Positions 40,806 through 44,809 of a stretch of 44,809 nt of DNA are shown one piece after another. A program made the translations under genes and the position numbers. The stretch covers positions 1-44,809 of the IMG/VR virus record IMGVR_UViG_3300025096_003536; one strand, written 5' to 3'. The DNA comes from a virus. Each line of letters opens with the position of its first letter. Position 1 is the stretch's first letter. The notes under the pieces are model-generated. The model did no database searches, was not told the origin of the DNA, and saw only the letters and a program-made list of their open reading frames with translations.

Positions 40806-43800
40806 TTATTCTTTAATAAATTTACGCCAACCTTCGAAAAATAGTTTCATTCCGGGCTTTGTTGCTTCTTTGAGCTTTTTGGGTGGAAATTTTTCTCCCG
40901 GCATTGGAGGGGAGGGGGGCAAGCCAGGGAGATTTTCCGACTTACCGCCAAGACCATGCTTTTTGAGTTGGGCGCGGATGTCAACACCTTGTTCATTACT
41001 CTGCGTGCGGCGCGGCGACTCTTCGCCGGGTGACACTGACTTTTTTTTCGGCTTGCTTGTGCCGCCTGTCTCACCTTCTATCTTGTCTTCTTCGTCGAGT
41101 TCATTCTCCCGAGCGAAGTTGGCATCCTCAATAGCATCCCCAATGTTCCTCGCGGTGCTCCCGACTCCACCGCCCATGTCGAGGCCGAGATCTACGCCCT
41201 TATCCCGCGCGTCAAATTCGGCGTCGCTCCTGAACTCCCCCACGTTGGATGCGATGTTCTTCGCCCCCCATTCAGTGTCGAGCCCGAGCCCTTGGCCTGC
41301 CGAGTCCGCTTCGTCTGCAGCTTCGTCTGCAGGTGTGCGCGCGGCTGCGGCCACGGGGTCGTAATCGGGCCCACCGTCCTCCGTATCATGTTTGCGAGAA
41401 TACGGACGGGATGTCGCCGTCCCGGTGTTATCGTATTCTGGTCGCGGCTCATTGTCTATCCAAGGTCCCGAGCCTTGCGGCTTTGGATGGATTGCCGCCA
41501 CCTTTGGCCAATCATCCGGGTCGGCCTTGGGTGATTCGTGTTCTTCGCCGGTGTAGAGTTCTTTGATCATTCGACGCAATTCAGATTTTTTTATTTTTTT
41601 ATTTTTGATTGCTTCTTTGAGCGCGGCGTTACCAGATGTGGTTTTGTCTCCGCCGCCGATCCGCGGGTCCGGGCGCTCTATCGTCGGCGCAGACGGTATC
41701 GGGTGCGCCGTTCTCGAATAAATGCCCGCGTCCATCGTCGCCTGCAGACCGGAGTGGCCAAGAGGACCACCAAAGTCGCCCCCCGTTTTTGGTTTAATCG
41801 TGTCGGTATCGACACCAGATGTGGTTGAGGCTGTATCGTCTTCTTTGAGTTCATCGTCGCGTTTGTGTGCGTAACTCATTTTTGTTTTAGTATCAGATGA
41901 ATCTGGCAAATTCCGAGGCGCAGGCCGCATTTTGGGCGTTGGTTTTGCCGCTTTGGTCTTCGTGGTTGTTTTGTCCGGACGGGGCAGCGGATCTAGCGAT
42001 GAAAGCGCTGCGGTCTGCGGCGCTGTCCGCCGGGATCCGCTCTTCGACGCGACTTTGGGTTCAGACGTGACCGGCGCGTCAACTGGTGTGTCGATGACAT
42101 CTTCCGGCGTCTTTGGTGGCCTCAGCGGGATGTCTTGGCCCTTGACAAGTGCACCGGTGGTATCGTATTTTGGCCTTGGGTACTTGGGCGGATCCTGGAG
42201 CGCTATGCTTCCGGGCGCCGTGAACGACGGCTCCGGCTGCCAGTTTTGCTCGCCACCACTGTAGTTCCGGTCTCCATATTCCCATTGAAGCTCGATGGGT
42301 ATAGATGGTTCTGGCGAGGCGACCGGTGAGGTCGGCGCTTCATCCGCAGGCTCGGGCAGCGGACCCAGTCGAGGATCCTTGGTTTTTACGTAGGGGCCAA
42401 TATGTGCCCCTGGTCCTTGTTCTTCGAGATCAGGGACATCGATATCGGGCATATCGGGGACATCAATATCTGCCACATCGGGGATATCGATATTGCGAAC
42501 GTCCAAGGGCGGAGCATCCAGTTCCTTGAGGTCTTCCTCATTCACGAATTTGTTCCAGTTTTCAAATATTTTTTTCATTGGTTTGTTTGCCTCATATGTG
42601 TTTTCATGTAGTCTGTCAGATTGGCGGTCAATAAGATTGGTGTCAACGACTGTTTCTTTCGGCTTCCCCGGGTGACCACTCGTCGTAACTCCGGGCCCAA
42701 AGGCACGTTCGGCCCAGTCCCCCCCTGCTTTCTTTAACACGTTCACGCCGCCAGTCGCGGCCTTGTCAACTGCCCTGATACCGCCATGGGCGGCATCTGC
42801 GGCCACATTTACACCCATGTGTGCACGGTCGGCCGCCGAACCGCCGCCGGGTGCCGCAGCGCCCACCCCCAGGGTGACGGCTTTGTCAACGGTGTCAACG
42901 GTGTCTTTGGTGAAAGTCTTGCCCACATCGTAGGCGCCTGTGGCGACATCGGTACCCAGCTTTACCGCCCCCAAGGGGTCGTACCATGGATTCGTGTCCT
43001 GTTCTTCGAGATCATCGGGACCGAGTGCTTTGGGTTGTGTTGAGGTTGGAGGCCCCGGTGTGAATGCGTCACCTGTGGCCGGGTCGAGTTCAACGTATCG
43101 CCGTTCGCGCGCCTTGCCGCGCGCAATGTCCTTGGCGATATGCTCGGCACCCCACTCTGCCGCGGACGCGGCTTTCTCCCCAGGCCTGACAGCAGTATTT
43201 CTTGCAATGTCCTCCGCGCTGGTTACTGTATCGTTCGCGTCCCAATAACCCTCATCGTCAGCTACGGACGCCGCCAATCCCAGGTCCACTGGCGCTGCGC
43301 CATGGGTATCCTGTTCTTCAAGTTCTTTGATCATTCGACGCAATTCGGATTTTTTTATTTTTTTATTTTTTATGGCTTCTTTGAGATTGTTTTTCATTGT
43401 TGTTCTCCGTTTGCTTGTCCGAACAGGGGTATTTTCGTCGAGGCCTTCTTCCGACGCTGTGTCGAAGGTTGGTGGCTTGGGAATAGAAACTTCTTCCGAC
43501 GAAGCGTCAGAGCTTGAATATCCAACGGTGGTGTTCTTTGGGGGGGCCCATGCTTTTTCACTCTGCGCTTTGCTTTTTGCCATTTTGGAAGCAATGCCAG
43601 TTGCTGTGGGGATCGTTCCGGTCCCCTTGGCGGGTTTGCCAACTGGACGATCCAATTCTGGTGCTGTTCCTTTCGCCACTTGAATTCCTTTGCCATATGC
43701 ATGGGCGGTAGTTGATGGGATTGTACTTGGAACTCGTTTTCCGGGACCAGGATCTGGTGACGACTCGATTCCAGCAGGGTTCTTTTCGGTGCGGGCACGG

Positions 43801-44210
43801 TCGGGGTGAGCCCCAATACCATGATGGTGAGTGTCGGTTTGGTCGGGAAAACTATCCTGTTCTTCAAGTTCATCGTCACGTTTATTGTCGAAAGCCCGGT
43901 CAATGGCTGAAGATTCCCATTCACCGGTTCCAGTACCAAGGTCGAGTTTATAATCTGGTTCAAACCATTTTGGTTCTTTGGGCCGCGAGGTTTTCGACTT
44001 TGGTTCCTCTCCTGGGGGTGGTGCAGGTGCATAATATGACTTGCCTCCCGTGCGTGGAATTATTCGGGCAGCATTGGGGTCGTCACCTACGCTCGGCAGT
44101 TTTGGTTTTTGCAAAAAATCGGGCGTCTTCACAGGCACCAGTGGTTCCATGACGAGCTTTTGCTTATCTTCGTTTAGATAGCTACGCCAGTCTTTCATAA
44201 ACTTTTTCAT
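40806..44210 (-). CDS. 1134-residue multi-tag mosaic protein
   Basis: A long, Pro/Asp/Gly-rich, low-complexity protein with no catalytic domain I recognise, and GC-richer than its surroundings. The N-terminal class A tag is MKKFMKDWRSYLNED. A class B element (KKIKKSELRRMIKEL) occurs twice, at about residues 285-299 and again near 875, coded by DNA repeats (43321-43385, 41557-41621). Met272 opens the first element behind GGAG; Met545 (MKKIFENWNKFVNEED) is a full class A tag behind GAGG; residues 1121-1134 (MKLFFEGWRKFIKE) form a class A tag at the extreme C-terminus. LEEQ-D/G recurs several times. It may be a polyprotein-like scaffold or a run of fused tagged genes; internal starts are possible. 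Confidence 0.6.
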   Translation of the reverse strand: MKKFMKDWRSYLNEDKQKLVMEPLVPVKTPDFLQKPKLPSVGDDPNAARIIPRTGGKSYYAPAPPPGEEPKSKTSRPKEPKWFEPDYKLDLGTGTGEWESSAIDRAFDNKRDDELEEQDSFPDQTDTHHHGIGAHPDRARTEKNPAGIESSPDPGPGKRVPSTIPSTTAHAYGKGIQVAKGTAPELDRPVGKPAKGTGTIPTATGIASKMAKSKAQSEKAWAPPKNTTVGYSSSDASSEEVSIPKPPTFDTASEEGLDENTPVRTSKRRTTMKNNLKEAIKNKKIKKSELRRMIKELEEQDTHGAAPVDLGLAASVADDEGYWDANDTVTSAEDIARNTAVRPGEKAASAAEWGAEHIAKDIARGKARERRYVELDPATGDAFTPGPPTSTQPKALGPDDLEEQDTNPWYDPLGAVKLGTDVATGAYDVGKTFTKDTVDTVDKAVTLGVGAAAPGGGSAADRAHMGVNVAADAAHGGIRAVDKAATGGVNVLKKAGGDWAERAFGPGVTTSGHPGKPKETVVDTNLIDRQSDRLHENTYEANKPMKKIFENWNKFVNEEDLKELDAPPLDVRNIDIPDVADIDVPDMPDIDVPDLEEQGPGAHIGPYVKTKDPRLGPLPEPADEAPTSPVASPEPSIPIELQWEYGDRNYSGGEQNWQPEPSFTAPGSIALQDPPKYPRPKYDTTGALVKGQDIPLRPPKTPEDVIDTPVDAPVTSEPKVASKSGSRRTAPQTAALSSLDPLPRPDKTTTKTKAAKPTPKMRPAPRNLPDSSDTKTKMSYAHKRDDELKEDDTASTTSGVDTDTIKPKTGGDFGGPLGHSGLQATMDAGIYSRTAHPIPSAPTIERPDPRIGGGDKTTSGNAALKEAIKNKKIKKSELRRMIKELYTGEEHESPKADPDDWPKVAAIHPKPQGSGPWIDNEPRPEYDNTGTATSRPYSRKHDTEDGGPDYDPVAAAARTPADEAADEADSAGQGLGLDTEWGAKNIASNVGEFRSDAEFDARDKGVDLGLDMGGGVGSTARNIGDAIEDANFARENELDEEDKIEGETGGTSKPKKKSVSPGEESPRRTQSNEQGVDIRAQLKKHGLGGKSENLPGLPPSPPMPGEKFPPKKLKEATKPGMKLFFEGWRKFIKE
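41557..41621. repeat. class B element DNA repeat, copy 2
   Basis: Three differences in 65 bases from 43321-43385, same orientation, in the same reading frame of the long gene. Confidence 0.9.
43321..43385. repeat. class B element DNA repeat, copy 1
   Basis: The partner of 41557-41621; encodes KKIKKSELRRMIKEL on the minus strand. Confidence 0.9.
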
Positions 44211-44233
44211 TAACGACTCTCCCGCAGATGATA

Positions 44234-44240
44234 TAAATAG
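44234..44240 (-). promoter_or_regulatory. CTATTTA motif, upstream of the multi-tag gene
   Basis: Minus-strand GAACTATTTATATCATC, 24 bases before the start codon at 44210. Nearly the same as the 44607 copy. Confidence 0.42.
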
Positions 44241-44331
44241 TTCTCATGACGGTAAAGTCGTAACTTTTAAAGTCGTTAAGTTTGGAAGTTGATGCTGTTG
44301 TTGTAGGGGGGGGTTTTTAGGTAGAGATAGT

Positions 44332-44584
44332 TTAGACTTCTGGCATTAGCGGCGCGCTAGCGGCTTCTAGATAGTCACTGGCTGTCGTGAGGTGTGCTTT
44401 GAGGGTTTGGTGAAGGGTGGGGTCGATACCGGGCTGCCCAACGTCGTCAATCAATTGGTTGATTTCATCAAGCTTGCCTAATGCAGCCTGTATGAGTTCG
44501 AGGGGGGTCTTGTACTGTTGGGTGGATTTCTTTTAGGGTTACTTCTTGGATGATTTTCTTGAGTCTGGTTTTGGTGATTTTCAT
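44332..44584 (-). pseudogene. class B tagged gene with one-base frameshift
   Basis: ATG 44584, behind AGGAG, begins MKITKTRLKKIIQEVTLK and then runs to a stop after 38 codons (44468). From about 44533 the +1 frame continues as STQQYKTPLELIQAALGKLD and stops at 44334-44332. Removing one A from the AAAA run joins both into an 83-residue protein. It could be a real mutation, a programmed shift or a sequence error. A class B tag and helical domain match its neighbours. Confidence 0.62.
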
Positions 44585-44606
44585 TGGGGTTCTCCTACGG
44601 GTGATA

Positions 44607-44613
44607 TAAATAG
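44607..44613 (-). promoter_or_regulatory. CTATTTA motif, upstream of the frameshifted gene
   Basis: Minus-strand CAACTATTTATATCACC, 23 bases before the start. Confidence 0.42.
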
Positions 44614-44706
44614 TTGTGGGTTTTTAAATCTGCAATTTTCTCAGCCGTATCATGAATGTATAAGGCCGGCAGGCCCACGGAGCCCGTGATAGCCGGGACT
44701 TAGATT

Positions 44707-44732
44707 CCGGGGGGAGGGGGGGACCCCCCCGG
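44707..44732. other. G-run / C-run inverted repeat
   Basis: CCGGGGGG, A, seven G, A, then CCCCCCCGG; CCGGGGGG can pair with the C run, leaving a G-rich loop. The strand could alternatively stack as G-rich structure. The surrounding 44620-44743 segment has no gene that I can see. Confidence 0.5.
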
Positions 44733-44743
44733 TGTGCCCAAAT

Positions 44744-44809
44744 GTTGGCACGCTCTTTGACTTGCCACGTTGGCACGCTCTTTGACTTGCCACGTTGGCA
44801 CGCTCTTTG
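44744..44809. repeat. 25-base tandem direct repeat, 2.6 copies at the window edge
   Basis: GTTGGCACGCTCTTTGACTT followed by GCCAC, repeated without change at 44744, 44769 and 44794 (the third copy is cut by the window end). Confidence 0.95.

Noticed and set aside
40800-40822. AATTTATTA / TAATAAATT nine-base inverted repeat between convergent stops
   Set aside because: All A/T and with no T tail of its own, so too weak to call a terminator; it may still slow both transcripts.
40747-41364. 205-codon plus-strand frame
   Set aside because: It is antisense to the long multi-tag gene, in GC-rich DNA where stop codons are rare; Ser/Pro-rich without domains.
43140-44152. several plus-strand frames of 100-146 codons
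   Set aside because: Antisense to the same GC-rich gene; no ribosome sites or recognisable motifs.

Overview
The window looks like part of a large tailed-phage genome, probably a marine, T4-like or jumbo myovirus. It contains PhoH2, DUF3310, a RecB/Cas4-type nuclease, a phage tubulin/FtsZ-like GTPase and many tiny tightly overlapping genes. About a dozen proteins carry short N-terminal tags resembling T4 capsid-targeting peptides. No terminase, portal, capsid, polymerase or ribosomal gene is present, so phage assignment is inference (about 85% sure). The DNA is mostly AT-rich with strong AGGAGG-type ribosome sites; one long gene at the right end is clearly richer in GC.

Region 1 (1-16.8 kb, minus strand) is a surface-glycan factory. 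It encodes GDP-fucose synthesis (gmd, fcl), a nonulosonic-acid branch (NeuB-type synthase, CMP-sugar synthetase, PseG-like protein, MAF-like transferase), and GT10 and GT11 fucosyltransferases. Other GT2/GT4 transferases, a pyruvyl transferase, a sulfotransferase, methyltransferases and SGNH and alpha/beta hydrolases complete it. Most genes abut or overlap by ATGA, TAATG or TAGTG, so they are probably translated as one coupled operon. A 26-codon hisH start remains as a relic. The product could be a virus-made cell-surface glycan or an O-antigen remodelling system.

Region 2 (16.8-29.7 kb, mostly minus) holds the nuclease, PhoH2, GSII glutamine synthetase, a QueF-fold protein without its catalytic Cys, a complete tmRNA, a Fis-type HTH protein, DUF3310, a nucleotidylyltransferase, metallopeptidase-like proteins and a short adenylosuccinate synthetase. 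Two predicted surface lipoproteins stand out: a trypsin-like protease on the plus strand and a small Cys-rich protein behind its own promoter and a strong terminator.

Region 3 (29.7-44.8 kb) is accessory and virion-associated. It contains the tubulin-like protein, a nucleotidyltransferase, a WCTA/repeat protein and many small genes with two interchangeable N-terminal tag types, both ending in a hydrophobic-x-Glu site. A 1134-residue protein carries several such tags internally, some still behind ribosome-binding sites. A plus-strand island (37.0-38.8 kb) has sigma70-like promoters, a probable new structured RNA of about 225 nt with its own promoter and terminator, and four tandem small barrel-like paralogues. 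A repeated CTATTTA motif lies upstream of many region 3 genes. My main hypothesis is that region 3 encodes a swappable set of capsid-packaged, injected proteins.
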